Under the pieces are notes generated by a model that was not told the origin of the DNA, searched no databases, and saw only the letters and a program-made list of their open reading frames with translations. A stretch of 64,000 nucleotides of DNA from an uncultured Alphaproteobacteria bacterium (lineage in GTDB: Bacteria > Pseudomonadota > Alphaproteobacteria > Rhodobacterales > Rhodobacteraceae). Location of the stretch: NCBI GenBank assembly GCA_902537415.1, contig CACBBC010000008.1, positions 1-64,000 on the forward strand, written 5' to 3'. A program made the position numbers and the translations under genes. This document shows, piece after piece, positions 10,428 to 20,413 of this stretch (its first letter is position 1; each line of letters starts with the position of its first letter).

Positions 10428-11432
10428 ATGTATAAATTTTTGATGTCAACTGTCGTTGCTGGCACCATGGCTTTAGCCACAAATGTCTATGCGGCATGTG
10501 GATCAATTTCTATGGCTGATATGAACTGGCCATCAGCTACACTAATGGCAAATGTCGATAAAATTATCCTTGAAGAGGGCTATGGCTGTGAAATCGAAAT
10601 GGTTGCCGGTGCGACTACTACGACTTTTGCGTCTATGAATGAGAAGGGTCAACCTGATGTTGCTGCCGAATTATGGATAAACGCCGTAAGGGAACCACTT
10701 TTCAAGGCAATGGACGAAGGAAGATTGCATTCAGCAAGAGAAATGCCAATCACTGACCTTGGAGAAGGATGGTGGGTTCCAGATTACGTGCTCACAAAGA
10801 ACCCAGGTCTAAAGACTGTTTTAGATATTCTTGAAAGACCAGATCTATTCCCGGCAAAAGAGGATCCTTCAAAAGGTGAATTCATTGGATGCCCTGCAGG
10901 ATGGGGTTGCCAACTTTCAAACATAAACCTCTTTAGAGCGTTTAAAATGGAAGATAAAGGCTGGATCTTAATTGACCCAGGTTCACAAGCTGGTCTTGAT
11001 GCATCAATGGCAAAAGCTGTGCAAAGAGGAGATAACTGGTTTGGATACTATTGGGCTCCAACAGCTCCTATCGGAAAATTTAATATGCAGCTTGTTCCGT
11101 TTGGAGTTCCCTTTGCTGGTGCAGAGAACTGGGATGGTTGTATTGCAAAAGCAGAACAAGACTGTGCTGATCCTAAGCCATCGGCTTGGACTAAGTCAGA
11201 AGTTCACACTATTGTGACTACAAACTTCAAAGAGTCTGCTGGCGCAGATGCTATGGGTTATTTTGCGAAACGTATTTTTCCAGGTCCAATAATGAACAAA
11301 ATGTTGGTATATATGGAAGATAACCAAGCTAATGGTCCAGACGCAGCTGTTGAGTTCTTAATCGAATATGAAGATGTATGGACACCTTGGGTGTCTGCAG
11401 ACGTTGCTAAGAAGGTTAAGGCATCTCTCTAA
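10428..11432 (+). CDS. Glycine betaine/carnitine-type ABC transporter substrate-binding protein
   Basis: Signal peptide 'MYKFLMSTVVAGTMALATNVYA'; OpuAC/ProX-like 'MADMNWPSATLMANVDKIILEEGYGCEIEMV'; followed by ProW- and ProV-like genes. Confidence 0.8.
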   Translation: MYKFLMSTVVAGTMALATNVYAACGSISMADMNWPSATLMANVDKIILEEGYGCEIEMVAGATTTTFASMNEKGQPDVAAELWINAVREPLFKAMDEGRLHSAREMPITDLGEGWWVPDYVLTKNPGLKTVLDILERPDLFPAKEDPSKGEFIGCPAGWGCQLSNINLFRAFKMEDKGWILIDPGSQAGLDASMAKAVQRGDNWFGYYWAPTAPIGKFNMQLVPFGVPFAGAENWDGCIAKAEQDCADPKPSAWTKSEVHTIVTTNFKESAGADAMGYFAKRIFPGPIMNKMLVYMEDNQANGPDAAVEFLIEYEDVWTPWVSADVAKKVKASL

Positions 11433-11448
11433 AGATATACTATTATTT

Positions 11449-11483
11449 AGGTCGTCTTGGGTAACTAAGGCGACCTTTTTTTT
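11449..11483 (+). terminator. Rho-independent-type hairpin between SBP and permease genes
   Basis: AGGTCGTCTT - gggtaact - AAGGCGACCT (10-bp stem with one G-U pair) followed by eight T residues. Confidence 0.75.
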
Positions 11484-11507
11484 AATTTTGTTAAAAAAGG
11501 GTCCCTA

Positions 11508-12398
11508 ATGGATTGGTTGGCAGAGTTTCCAAGCTTAGGCAAACGAGACTTAAGAGATTTGAAAAAAGGTATTGATGGATCTTTTAGAGAATGGTCTAGG
11601 TCAAATGGAGATGCTATTGAAGCATTCTTTGATCCTCTTTATTTCTTCTTAGTGTGGTTAGAAAAACTTCTAATAGCAACACCATGGCCAATAATACTTA
11701 TAATTGTTGCGGGACTTGCCTATCTTGGATCTAGAAGCTGGAAGCTAGCTTTAGGATCTGTAGTTTCTTTTATGTTAATTGGTTATTTTGGAATGTGGAA
11801 AGATATGATGGCAACTATTTCATTAATATCTGTCTCTACACTCATTTGTATAGCCGTCGGAATCCCAATTGGAATACTAATGTCACGCTATGATCGTGTG
11901 CAAAGTGCAATAACGCCAATCTTAGATTTAATGCAAACTATTCCAATATTCGTATATTTGTTGCCAGTGGTAATGCTTTTAGGAATTGGAAGAGTGCCGG
12001 GATTGATAGCTGTTTGTGTATACGCGATACCTCCAATAATTCGTTTAACTAATCTAGGCATAAGGTTAGTGGATAAAGAAATTCTTGAGGCTGCAGATGC
12101 TTTTGGCTCTAGCTACAGACAAAAGCTCTTTTCGGTTCAAATCCCCTTGGCATTACCAAATATTTTTGCTGGAGTAAACCAAACTATCATGATGGCGCTT
12201 GCAATGGTTGTTATAGCTTCAATGATTGGTGTTAAAGGGTTAGGTATGCCGGTTCTGCAAGCTGTTCAAAATCAATATTTAACACTCGGCTTGATGAACG
12301 GTTTAGCAATTGTCGCGTTGGCAATAATTTTTGATAGGGTATCACAGCGATACGGACAAAGACTTCAGGCTCATCGGTACGGAAAAGAGCATGAGTAA
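11508..12398 (+). CDS. Glycine betaine-type ABC transporter permease (ProW-like)
   Basis: Permease motif 'EAADAFGSSYRQKLFSVQIPLALPNIFAGVNQTIMMALAMVVIASMIG'. Confidence 0.85.
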   Translation: MDWLAEFPSLGKRDLRDLKKGIDGSFREWSRSNGDAIEAFFDPLYFFLVWLEKLLIATPWPIILIIVAGLAYLGSRSWKLALGSVVSFMLIGYFGMWKDMMATISLISVSTLICIAVGIPIGILMSRYDRVQSAITPILDLMQTIPIFVYLLPVVMLLGIGRVPGLIAVCVYAIPPIIRLTNLGIRLVDKEILEAADAFGSSYRQKLFSVQIPLALPNIFAGVNQTIMMALAMVVIASMIGVKGLGMPVLQAVQNQYLTLGLMNGLAIVALAIIFDRVSQRYGQRLQAHRYGKEHE

Positions 12399-13434
12399 AA
12401 CGAAGCTTAAAATAGAAAATCTCTATAAAATCTTTGGTCCTAGAGGTAAATCTTTTATAGATCCTGTAAAAAATGGAATGTCAAAACAGGAGCTATTGGA
12501 TAATCATAGTCATGTCCTTGGACTAAACAATATTAATTTAGATATTCCTGAACAAAGAATACAAGTGATTATGGGACTATCAGGCTCTGGAAAGTCAACT
12601 CTGATAAGACATATCAATCGTTTAATTGAACCTACAGCAGGCGCAATTACCGTAGATGATGAGGATATTCTTTCCATGTCACAACTTCAGTTGCGTGAAT
12701 TCAGGCGAAAGAAGACGTCTATGGTTTTTCAAAAGTTTGCTCTATTACCGCATAAAACAGTAGCGCAAAACGTTGCGTATGGCCTGACCATTCAAGGAGA
12801 GCAAGAGAGTATAGCGAAGGAGAAAAGCCATAAGTGGATTGAGAGTGTGGGATTATCAGGTTTTGAGGAAAGATATCCTGCTCAACTCTCCGGTGGTATG
12901 CAACAGAGAGTTGGTTTGGCTAGAGCATTGGCGACAGATGCTCCCATATTATTGATGGATGAAGCATTTTCAGCCTTAGACCCTTTAATAAGAACAGACA
13001 TGCAAAATATTCTTTTAGAACTTCAAAAAGATTTACATAAGACAATTATCTTTATTACGCACGATTTAGATGAAGCGCTCAGAATTGGAGATAACATTGC
13101 AATATTGAGGGATGGAAAGATTATTCAAAAAGGTGATCCTCAACAAATAATTATGAAGCCAGCTGATGACTATATCTCTGATTTCATTAAAGATATTAAT
13201 CGTGGGAAAGTAATTGAAGTTAAATCCATTATGCAAAAAGGTAGTAGTAAAGGCACTTCTTTAGATAGCTCTTGTTCTCTCGAAGACGCTTTAAAGGTCT
13301 TAAATAATGAAAAGAACAATGAGTGTAGCGTCGTAGATGATAATGGTAAAAGAATAGGAAAAGTCACATTAGACGCAGCTATAGGTGCACTTTTCAGAGA
13401 GAAAGCTTCTAGGAATAAAGAAAAATATAAATAG
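12391..13434 (+). CDS. Glycine betaine-type ABC transporter ATP-binding protein with C-terminal CBS-like region (ProV-like)
   Basis: Walker A 'GLSGSGKST', signature 'LSGGMQQRVGLARAL', Walker B 'ILLMDEAFSALDP'; internal ATG at 12391 overlaps the permease stop (ATGAGTAA) and is preferred over the listed 12331 start. Confidence 0.85.
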   Translation: MSKTKLKIENLYKIFGPRGKSFIDPVKNGMSKQELLDNHSHVLGLNNINLDIPEQRIQVIMGLSGSGKSTLIRHINRLIEPTAGAITVDDEDILSMSQLQLREFRRKKTSMVFQKFALLPHKTVAQNVAYGLTIQGEQESIAKEKSHKWIESVGLSGFEERYPAQLSGGMQQRVGLARALATDAPILLMDEAFSALDPLIRTDMQNILLELQKDLHKTIIFITHDLDEALRIGDNIAILRDGKIIQKGDPQQIIMKPADDYISDFIKDINRGKVIEVKSIMQKGSSKGTSLDSSCSLEDALKVLNNEKNNECSVVDDNGKRIGKVTLDAAIGALFREKASRNKEKYK

Positions 13435-13438
13435 GATC

Positions 13439-15514
13439 TTATATTTTTCGACTTAAAACACAATCAGCTGCTATCATGCTATCTTCGTATATAAAAAATG
13501 GATTTATCTCTATTGATGCGCACCCATTTTCTTCTTGGCTATGAAAATCTGCTATTTTAAATATTTCATTTATAATCATATTTAATTTTACTTTACTATT
13601 GTTACGAAAGCCATTGATTAAATTGAAAAATTTCATTTTTTTAATTTCTTGTGAAATATATTTTTTTGATACAGGTAATATAAAAGTTTTTGTATCCCTG
13701 TATAATTCAGTTAATGCTCCTCCCATACCAACAACTAATACAGTACCAAATGTTTTGTCACTTCGAATACTTAAAAACATTTCTGCAATTGGAGCTGGAA
13801 GCATTTCTTCAATAAAAAATATACCATTATTAATCGCCTTTAAGCCTAATGATTTTTTAATTTCATGATATTTTGATACGAGCTCCGTTCGACTATTAAT
13901 GTTTAATTTAACAGCTCCTAACTCGGTCTTATGTAAAATTTTTGAGCTAGTAAACTTTAAAGCGATTGGAAATTTAATTTTTATTTTTTCTAAATCTTTT
14001 ATATTTTTTACAAGCTGAGCATTGGGAACCTTTATTCCTTGTGCTCTAATACTAATTTTTCCTTGGTACTCGTTTGCATTTAGAAATTTATCATTTTTGC
14101 GTTGCGCTAGCATAAATTTTTGTAACTCTTTTTTATCACTGAAATTATTGTAATCTAGAAGGTGTCTTACTGCGTTTAAACAGTTATATATGCCCTGCAT
14201 TGGGACACCACCTAACCTCAAAATCTTATTGCCAACATTTTCATTTATATTTTCAGGCAGAGTTGAACAGATAATGGGAGAAAGACCAACGAGTTTACTC
14301 TCATCTATAAAAGCCTTTGTATCGTTTAAATAGAGTTGTTCAGTATCGTTTATTTGCGTATGAGGAAAATCCTGTACCAAAATTGCTGTGGAATAGTCGT
14401 TTTTCAATGCGTTTTTAAATACTGGACCTGTCTTTTCTGGAATACCCCATATGGGAGTTGTGTAATCCAAGGGGTTTGATATCGTTGCTATTTTTGGTAA
14501 CACTTTGTCCAGTGATTTTTTCTGACTTTTTCTAAAGTTTGGTAACTTTAATTCTAATTCTTCTGCGTTATCTGCAACCATTGCAGCTCCACCACCAGAA
14601 CAGGTAAGTGCTAAAATTTTATTTGTTTTTATTGGGCACGAAATACTAAATAATTTAGCTGTTTCAAGTAATTGTATTGGGTCATGCACTTCCGTGATAG
14701 CCAATTGCTTAAAAAGTGCTGAATACATTTCATTATTTCCGGAAAGAGATCCGGTATGGCTTTTAGCAATCCTTTTACCAATTTGTGATTTACCAGATTT
14801 GTAAACAATTATAGGTTTTCCTGCATTAAATGAAAATTTTGAGGCCTCCACAAATCTAGTTAAATCAGAAATTCCTTCGATGTGTATAGCAATGCAGGAA
14901 ACATTTGTCTTTTTGCTGAAATAGTGAATTAAGTCTTCAATCTTTGTTACAGCTTGGTTCCCTACGGATACCATAAAGCTAATTGGAAGTGATCTAGTCG
15001 CCATAATAATATCTGATGATAGCATTCCACTTTGAGTAATAAGAGCAATTCCGTTTTTGCAATGTTTGCCTTTGTGTGAAAACGGCCAAAGTGCAAGGTT
15101 GTCAGAAAAATTAATAAATCCATAACAATTAGGCCCAATTAATGGAGTATCACCGCATTCCTTGATAAGTCTATCCTCAAGGTATTTTCCAGTCTTACCG
15201 ATTTCTTTAAACCCTGCCGAATAACATACTATTCCCTTGCACTTAATGGCTTTAAGAGCTCTTACAGTTGAAATAACCTCTTTAGCAGGCACAGCGATGA
15301 ACGCAGCATCCGGACTCAACGGAAGGTCAGAAACTTTTCTTAAACATTTATAATTATAGATTTTCTTTCTGGTTGGGTTAACAACAAATATTTTCCCCTT
15401 ATAACCTCTTCTTTTTAACTCCCTTATGGGAACAAATATGTCTTTGCCACCGATAAAAACGACTGATTTTGCTTTAAAAAAACGGTCAATGCTTTTAAAA
15501 GAGTTTAAAATCAT
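13439..15514 (-). CDS. NDP-forming acyl-CoA synthetase / acetate-CoA ligase family protein
   Basis: N-terminal CoA-binding domain ('FFKAKSVVFIGGKD'), middle succinyl-CoA-ligase-like region ('ALITQSGMLSSDI', 'KSGKSQIGKRIAKSHTGSLSGN'), C-terminal ATP-grasp region. Confidence 0.8.
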   Translation of the reverse strand: MILNSFKSIDRFFKAKSVVFIGGKDIFVPIRELKRRGYKGKIFVVNPTRKKIYNYKCLRKVSDLPLSPDAAFIAVPAKEVISTVRALKAIKCKGIVCYSAGFKEIGKTGKYLEDRLIKECGDTPLIGPNCYGFINFSDNLALWPFSHKGKHCKNGIALITQSGMLSSDIIMATRSLPISFMVSVGNQAVTKIEDLIHYFSKKTNVSCIAIHIEGISDLTRFVEASKFSFNAGKPIIVYKSGKSQIGKRIAKSHTGSLSGNNEMYSALFKQLAITEVHDPIQLLETAKLFSISCPIKTNKILALTCSGGGAAMVADNAEELELKLPNFRKSQKKSLDKVLPKIATISNPLDYTTPIWGIPEKTGPVFKNALKNDYSTAILVQDFPHTQINDTEQLYLNDTKAFIDESKLVGLSPIICSTLPENINENVGNKILRLGGVPMQGIYNCLNAVRHLLDYNNFSDKKELQKFMLAQRKNDKFLNANEYQGKISIRAQGIKVPNAQLVKNIKDLEKIKIKFPIALKFTSSKILHKTELGAVKLNINSRTELVSKYHEIKKSLGLKAINNGIFFIEEMLPAPIAEMFLSIRSDKTFGTVLVVGMGGALTELYRDTKTFILPVSKKYISQEIKKMKFFNLINGFRNNSKVKLNMIINEIFKIADFHSQEENGCASIEINPFFIYEDSMIAADCVLSRKI

Positions 15515-16668
15515 GCCCCAAGAGGTCTAAGCATTGAGCGTGTTACAATATGCCTTTGTATTTCAGAGGTTCCATCCCAAATTCTTTCCAAACGTGAGTC
15601 TCTCCAAAGCCTCTCAATAGGCATCTCTTCCATTAAGCCCATTCCTCCAAAAATCTGAACAGTATCATCTGCTACCTTATTAAGCATTTCTGAACAGAAA
15701 ATCTTAACAATAGCCGCATCCTCATCCATCATTTGACCAGTAAGAGCCCTGTCTACAGCATCTTTTACTAAAAGGTCTGCGGCTCGTAAGTTCATCTTCA
15801 TGTCTGCTAGCTTGAAACCTGTAGCTTGGAAAGTTCCTATTGGCTTGCCAAATTGTTTTCTTTGAGCAGCCCAGTCTAAAGCTAAATCAAGAATTCGTTC
15901 TGCCTTGCCACAACAAGTCGCTCCTACCCAAATACGACCCATGCCAAGCCATCTCCCAGATAATGAAAGTCCATTACCCTCAGTACCTAGTATCTTATCA
16001 GCAGAAAGCCTAACGTCGTTAAAGCTTAACTGGTAATTTTTATATCCCCGGTAGCTGATACACTTTGTACCCTCTTGAATATCAAATCCGGGAATACCAA
16101 CATCTACCAGGAAGGCTGTAATTCTTTTTCTTTTTCCGCGAGGCGTTTCATCTTCTCCTGTAGCAGCAAATACAATCGCAAAATCTGGCATACATGGTCC
16201 AGAAATAAAATGTTTGGAACCATTCAAAATCCAGTCATCTCCTTCTTTCTTGGCGTTAGATTTCATACTCATGATATCGGAGCCCGCGTCAGGTTCTGTT
16301 AATGCAAATAATTCTCGTTTATCACCTTTTACACAGGGATAAAGGTATTCTTCCATTTGCTTTTCGTTGCAGGCTAGAAGTATTTCGGTAGGACGTGCTA
16401 TCCATGAATGTAAAGCATGTGAAGTTTTTCCATACTCCCTTTCAACTATCATCATTGAAGAGTAATCCAATCCCCCCCCACCGTATTTTTCTGGAAGATT
16501 AGCTGCAAATAATCCTACTTCTTTTGATTTTTCTTCTATTTGCTTGCCTATTTCATCAGGAACATAACCAAGTTTATCCACACGGTCTTCATGAGGATAA
16601 ATTTCGTCAGCCATGAATTTTTGGACAGTATCTAATAGAATTTTTGAGTCGCTTGAAGTGTCATACAT
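15511..16668 (-). CDS. Acyl-CoA dehydrogenase
   Basis: 'FALTEPDAGSDIMSMKSNAKKEGDDWILNGSKHFISG'; 'DDTVQIFGGMGLMEEMPIERLWRDSRLERIWDGTSEIQRHIV'. 4-nt overlap with the downstream gene. Confidence 0.9.
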   Translation of the reverse strand: MYDTSSDSKILLDTVQKFMADEIYPHEDRVDKLGYVPDEIGKQIEEKSKEVGLFAANLPEKYGGGGLDYSSMMIVEREYGKTSHALHSWIARPTEILLACNEKQMEEYLYPCVKGDKRELFALTEPDAGSDIMSMKSNAKKEGDDWILNGSKHFISGPCMPDFAIVFAATGEDETPRGKRKRITAFLVDVGIPGFDIQEGTKCISYRGYKNYQLSFNDVRLSADKILGTEGNGLSLSGRWLGMGRIWVGATCCGKAERILDLALDWAAQRKQFGKPIGTFQATGFKLADMKMNLRAADLLVKDAVDRALTGQMMDEDAAIVKIFCSEMLNKVADDTVQIFGGMGLMEEMPIERLWRDSRLERIWDGTSEIQRHIVTRSMLRPLGA

Positions 16669-16683
16669 AGTTTATCTCAATAA

Positions 16684-17571
16684 TTAGTTTTTTATTAATG
16701 AAAGCTTTTTTCTCGTTTCATCGGGGGTAAGAACTCTTCCACCCATTAGGGTGATTATTTTTATAACTTTTTCAACCAATTGTCCATTCGTAGCAAGCAC
16801 GCCTTTTGAAAGATAAAGATTATCTTCTAAGCCAACACGGACGTTGCCCCCCAAAGTAACGGCTGCAGCAGCCATTGGTATTTGCATTCTTGAAATACCA
16901 AACCCTGACCAAGTTGCGTTTGATGGTAGATGATCCTTCATTGCCTTCATAGTATCAACACTTTGATCAGCGCCCCACGGTATTCCTAAACATATTTGAA
17001 ACATTGGAGGTTCTTTAATTAATCCCTCTTCAATTAGCTGTTTGGCTAATCTAATATGACCTAAGTCAAAAACCTCTAATTCTGGTTTTACTCCCCAAGA
17101 TTTTGTCAATTCGGCCATTCTTCTCAGGATAGGTAGAGTGGATATATAAATAGAATGGTCGTTAACACCAAAATTTAAGGTTCCACAATCTAAGGAGCAA
17201 ATTTCTGGCTTACATAGCTCTATATGCGCGAGCCTCTCATCAGGACCTATCATGTCCGTTCCGGGGCCAGGCATCGAAAAATCATTTTCATCAGGAACCC
17301 AATCACCGCCCATTCCTGCAGTAAGATTTATCACTACATCAGTTTTATCATCTCTTATTCTGTCAACCGCTTCTTTAAACAAGTTTACATCTCGGGATCC
17401 TTTACCAGTTTCTGGATCTCGTACATGAACATGGGCTGCAGAAGCACCTGCTTTCGCAGCTTCGATAGCAGCATCTGCAACCTCTTTTGGAGTTACTGGA
17501 ACATGAGGACTTTTATCAACAGTCTCACCGGCTCCTGTAACCGCACATGTCACTATTACCTCAAAATTCAT
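16684..17571 (-). CDS. BKACE (beta-keto acid cleavage enzyme, former DUF849); dehydrocarnitine-cleavage candidate
   Basis: '[57 protein letters not shown]' and '[26 protein letters not shown]' are BKACE family hallmarks. Confidence 0.85.
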   Translation of the reverse strand: MNFEVIVTCAVTGAGETVDKSPHVPVTPKEVADAAIEAAKAGASAAHVHVRDPETGKGSRDVNLFKEAVDRIRDDKTDVVINLTAGMGGDWVPDENDFSMPGPGTDMIGPDERLAHIELCKPEICSLDCGTLNFGVNDHSIYISTLPILRRMAELTKSWGVKPELEVFDLGHIRLAKQLIEEGLIKEPPMFQICLGIPWGADQSVDTMKAMKDHLPSNATWSGFGISRMQIPMAAAAVTLGGNVRVGLEDNLYLSKGVLATNGQLVEKVIKIITLMGGRVLTPDETRKKLSLIKN

Positions 17572-17581
17572 GCTAACCTCA

Positions 17582-18529
17582 TTATTTATTTGGATGATTA
17601 TTTTTTATGGCACTCAAAATCGCAGCAATTGCGTTATCACGATCTTTAGCCATTTCAAGAAAATGCTTACCTTTTGACATGTCTTTACACCCATCAACCA
17701 TCTTATCACGTAATTCTTGTGTTAATTCAGGAGCTTTAAGTCTAGTCCATGGTAATTGTAACGCAGGACCGAATTGGTCGAGATTTGTAGCCATACCTCC
17801 TTCGCCACAGGCTACGTGAAATGCCATGCATTGACCTTGGTAAGCCATCCTAGGTGCTGGCCCATTAATTAGTGCTAAATCAATTTGTTCAGGAGTTGCT
17901 TCGTCATTTGCGACCATGTGTAACGCCTCTCGCCACAATGCTTCCTGTAACCGAGTTGCAATAAATCCTGGAATTTCTTTTTTAAGCACAATTGGGACTT
18001 TACCAACCGCTTTATAAAAGCTGACTGCCTGATCAACACATAGTTTATTTGTGTATTCACTAGCAACAACTTCTACCAGTGGTAGGAGGTAGGGAGGGTT
18101 AAAAGGATGGCCTACTATTGCTCTATCTTTTGTGTTGCAGTTTTTTACAATGTCTGAAATTAATAGTCCAGAAGTTGATGAAGCTATAATAACGTTCGGA
18201 TTTAAAAATAAATCAATTTGGGAATAAAAATCTTGCTTTACGTTTAATATCTCTGGAATGCTCTCCTGCACGAAGTCGACCTCGGTTAAGCTCTCTTGTA
18301 AGTTGGTGAAGATTTGCATTTTTTCTAACGATGCTGTTCTATCAATGCCTAATTTTTCCAATGTTTCCCAAGCCGTTTTGATTAATAATTTATAATCATC
18401 TATTTCATTCTCTGAGTGGAGATAACATTTTACATTTAGGCCTTTGGCTAGAAAATGAGCAGCCCAACCAGCTCCTATGGGTCCACCTCCAATGCTAGCT
18501 ACTGTTGAGATCTTATTTAAACTTTCCAA
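17582..18529 (-). CDS. 3-hydroxyacyl-CoA dehydrogenase family protein, L-carnitine dehydrogenase-like
   Basis: Rossmann '[21 protein letters not shown]'; '[16 protein letters not shown]'; adjacent to BKACE as in known carnitine degradation loci. TTG start at 18529 preceded by AAAGGAAA on the minus strand is preferred over the listed 18592. Confidence 0.75.
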   Translation of the reverse strand: MESLNKISTVASIGGGPIGAGWAAHFLAKGLNVKCYLHSENEIDDYKLLIKTAWETLEKLGIDRTASLEKMQIFTNLQESLTEVDFVQESIPEILNVKQDFYSQIDLFLNPNVIIASSTSGLLISDIVKNCNTKDRAIVGHPFNPPYLLPLVEVVASEYTNKLCVDQAVSFYKAVGKVPIVLKKEIPGFIATRLQEALWREALHMVANDEATPEQIDLALINGPAPRMAYQGQCMAFHVACGEGGMATNLDQFGPALQLPWTRLKAPELTQELRDKMVDGCKDMSKGKHFLEMAKDRDNAIAAILSAIKNNHPNK

Positions 18530-18530
18530 G

Positions 18531-19334
18531 CTATTTTCCTTTAAAATTTGGATCTCTTTTTTCAACAAACGCCGCCACACCTTCAGCTGCATCGTCAGAT
18601 TTAAGCATATTCGAATAAGTCGACAAATTGCCTGACCGCATTTCTGAAAAAGCCTCTTTTAAAGCTTTACATTCTATCGCTCTTAAAACTTCCTTTACGC
18701 TTTGCATTGCTAGTGGAGCTGTCTGCGACATTTTTTCTGCCCACTCTCTTGCAGAATTTAAAAGTAAGGATTTATCAACCACTTTATTTACCAATCCAAA
18801 GCTTTTTGCTTCCAGAGCTGACATTCTACGACCAAGAAAAAACATTTCCATTGCAATATTGTATGGAATTCTTCTAGGTAACCTTTGAAGTGCACCTGCA
18901 TCAGGAACAATACCTAGCGGCATCTCAGGCAGACCAAATTCAACGTGTTCTGCTGCTATAATCAAATCACAGGACATTGCAAGCTCAAAACCGCCACCAA
19001 TTGCGTGACCATTTAGAGCGCAAATCACTGGCTTGTTCAAATTCCAATTTTCTGTTAATCCGGCAAAACCACCGTCACCGTAGTCCGCCTTTTCCCACCA
19101 ATTGTCTAGTGCCATCTCTCCAGAATTAACGGCTTTGAGGTCCCATCCAGCTGAAAATATCTTATCTCCTTCACCAGTAATTATTCCAACTCTAAGGTCG
19201 GGATTATCTCGTAATTCCGCAAAAGCTTTTCCAAGATCTTGACTAAGTTTAAGGTCTATAGCATTTACTTTTGGCTTATTGATTTTGATTTCTAGTACTT
19301 TTTCTTTTACTTCTACCTCTAGATGACTTGTCAT
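18531..19334 (-). CDS. Enoyl-CoA hydratase/isomerase family (crotonobetainyl-CoA hydratase/CaiD-like candidate)
   Basis: Crotonase motifs 'KIFSAGWDLKAV', 'ALNGHAIGGGFELAMSCDLIIAAEHVEFGLPEMPLGIVPDAG'. Confidence 0.85.
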   Translation of the reverse strand: MTSHLEVEVKEKVLEIKINKPKVNAIDLKLSQDLGKAFAELRDNPDLRVGIITGEGDKIFSAGWDLKAVNSGEMALDNWWEKADYGDGGFAGLTENWNLNKPVICALNGHAIGGGFELAMSCDLIIAAEHVEFGLPEMPLGIVPDAGALQRLPRRIPYNIAMEMFFLGRRMSALEAKSFGLVNKVVDKSLLLNSAREWAEKMSQTAPLAMQSVKEVLRAIECKALKEAFSEMRSGNLSTYSNMLKSDDAAEGVAAFVEKRDPNFKGK

Positions 19335-19343
19335 TTTTTATTC

Positions 19344-20381
19344 CTATTGAAAAGCAGGAAGAACTTCTTCACAGAACAACTCTAATGATCTCTTCTGTGA
19401 ACCATGATCCAACCCCATTGATGCGTAATAGATAAAATTATCCACCCCGAGATCTTCATAACGCTTTAATTTTTTAATAACCTCGTCTGGTGTTCCAAAC
19501 AGTAGATTTTCTTCAAGCATAGTTGGATTATATTCTTCCCTATTTTCTAGTTCTTTCAAAGCAATTTCCTTGGGAAATCCGTCTTTAACGTCACCTAAAT
19601 TTTTAAACAAATTTTCAAATTGGCCTAATATACGTTGAATAGCTCTGATATAGATACTCGATTCTTCTTTGTTTTTATAGACAGCAGCATGCCTCATCAT
19701 CGCAAAAATAGGTTTGAAGCCATTAGAGGCACTTTCTAAAGCATCATCAAGGCGTTGTTTATAGAGCTCTGCTTCTGAAAATGGTCTAGTTAGAGGCCAA
19801 GACATTATATTGCAATGATTTTTTACTGCATAGTCATAGGTTATAGGTGCTCTAGCAGCTACCCATACAGGGGGACCGTCTTTTTGCACAGGTTTTGGAA
19901 CAGACGTAGATAATGGGAAAGACCAAAATTCACCATTATGCTCATAATCTCCTTCCCATAGCTTCTTGATAACTGGAAGACTCTCCTGCATATATTTCCA
20001 TGCATCAGATTGCTTGAGTCCTGGGTGCATTCGATCAAATTCTCGTTGGTATGCCCCCGAACCTATACCAAATTCAAGGCGACCCTCAGTAATTAGGTCT
20101 GTGAAAGCAGCCTCTCCAGCAAGTTTGATTGGATGCCAGTACGGGGCTGCTGCTACTGCAGTACCGAGCCTTACATCGTTTGTATTTTCTGCCCACCATG
20201 TAATTATTTGAAAAGGGTTTGGTGCAATTGTCATTTCCAAGGCGTGGTGTTCGGCAGCCCATACAATATTAAAACCACTTTGATCAGCCATTTGTACCAT
20301 TTCTAGTGTATGGTTTTTCACGTCCTTCATTGACAAAGAGTTGTCTGCTCTTTCTAGATTTATTGCTAAATCAAATTTCAT
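19344..20381 (-). CDS. LLM class (luciferase-like) flavin-dependent oxidoreductase
   Basis: Bacterial luciferase-like features: 'MVQMADQSGFNIVWAAEHH', 'LITEGRLEFGIGSGAYQREFDRMHP', 'FGTPDEVIKKLKRYEDLGVDNFIYYASMG'. Confidence 0.85.
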   Translation of the reverse strand: MKFDLAINLERADNSLSMKDVKNHTLEMVQMADQSGFNIVWAAEHHALEMTIAPNPFQIITWWAENTNDVRLGTAVAAAPYWHPIKLAGEAAFTDLITEGRLEFGIGSGAYQREFDRMHPGLKQSDAWKYMQESLPVIKKLWEGDYEHNGEFWSFPLSTSVPKPVQKDGPPVWVAARAPITYDYAVKNHCNIMSWPLTRPFSEAELYKQRLDDALESASNGFKPIFAMMRHAAVYKNKEESSIYIRAIQRILGQFENLFKNLGDVKDGFPKEIALKELENREEYNPTMLEENLLFGTPDEVIKKLKRYEDLGVDNFIYYASMGLDHGSQKRSLELFCEEVLPAFQ

Positions 20382-20413
20382 TTACTTAATCCCCCTAAAA
20401 AATCCTTTATACT

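Noticed and set aside
17224-17649. 141-aa plus-strand ORF across BKACE and the carnitine-dehydrogenase-like gene
   Set aside because: Antisense to two confident genes; low-complexity composition and no domain.
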